Assembly: GCA_903917505.1 (NCBI GenBank)
Contig: CAIXAY010000291.1
Span: forward strand, 1 to 5,119
Origin: an uncultured beta proteobacterium
Lineage (GTDB): Bacteria; Pseudomonadota; Gammaproteobacteria; Burkholderiales; Rhodocyclaceae
Length of the DNA stretch: 5,119 bases
Reading direction: 5' to 3'
In this document: positions 5,104 through 5,119 of the stretch, one piece after another
How the letters are laid out: each line of letters starts with the position of its first letter
How positions within the stretch are numbered: position 1 is the first letter of the stretch
Notes under the pieces: model-generated
What the model was told of the DNA's origin: nothing
What the model saw: only the letters and a program-made list of their open reading frames with translations
Databases searched by the model: none
Program-made: the position numbers and the translations under genes

Positions 5104-5119
5104 ATGCCGTGCCGTGCCG
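5104..5119 (+). CDS. Possible 5' end of the next gene (cut by the window edge)
   Basis: ATG 5104 is preceded by AGGA (5094-5097) six bases upstream, the same arrangement as motB, and lies about 67 bases after the predicted transcription start. Only five codons (MPCRA) are visible, so no product can be named. The same frame is open from an earlier ATG at 5029, which has only a weak GGGG upstream and overlaps the predicted -10. A third ATG at 5066, in another frame, lacks a Shine-Dalgarno. The coding sequence runs into a TGCCG tandem repeat. Confidence 0.25.
5105..5119 (+). repeat. TGCCG tandem repeat (3 copies, truncated by the window end)
   Basis: Three perfect copies of the pentamer TGCCG run to the last base of the window, beginning inside the candidate start codon at 5104. 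The total copy number is unknown. A 5-bp unit inside a coding sequence would shift frame on gain or loss of one copy. Confidence 0.5.

Overview
The window comes from the chromosome of a high-GC Gram-negative bacterium. The motor, chemotaxis, TonB and zinc-ribbon NUDIX proteins most resemble those of Betaproteobacteria. That placement is an impression from recalled protein families, not a computed classification. I see no mobile elements, CRISPR arrays, rRNA or tRNA genes.

Left part (1-1583). Bases 1-174 hold no convincing gene or strong promoter. A TonB-like energy transducer (175-879, +) is followed tail-to-tail by a zinc-ribbon NUDIX hydrolase (857-1423, -); their 3' ends overlap by 23 bp with no terminator between them. 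The 160-bp gap between the NUDIX gene and motA (1424-1583) is a divergent promoter region. It contains a probable -10 for the NUDIX gene placed so that its mRNA could be leaderless, a GC palindrome, a candidate motA promoter, and a motA leader. In that leader a 7-bp inverted repeat touches the Shine-Dalgarno sequence and coincides with a possible 9-codon upstream ORF.

Right part (1584-4983). Four same-strand genes form one likely operon: motA, motB, cheR and a short cheB. MotA and MotB form the torque-generating, ion-conducting stator of the flagellar motor. CheR methylates and CheB demethylates chemoreceptor glutamates, which gives sensory adaptation. Key functional residues are visible in all four. 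The CheB protein is only the methylesterase domain: the phospho-receiver domain is absent. No cheA, cheW, cheY or cheD lies in the window, so this is a motor-plus-adaptation cassette rather than a complete chemotaxis operon.

Right edge (4984-5119). This AT-richer stretch carries a good sigma70-like promoter (TTGACT, 18-bp spacer, TTTAAT). It also has the probable start of another gene with a Shine-Dalgarno sequence, cut off by the window end inside a TGCCG tandem repeat.

The most interesting items are the receiver-less CheB paired with CheR behind the stator genes, and the structured leader with a mini-ORF in front of motA. Nothing here amounts to a clearly new system; the core genes belong to well-known families.
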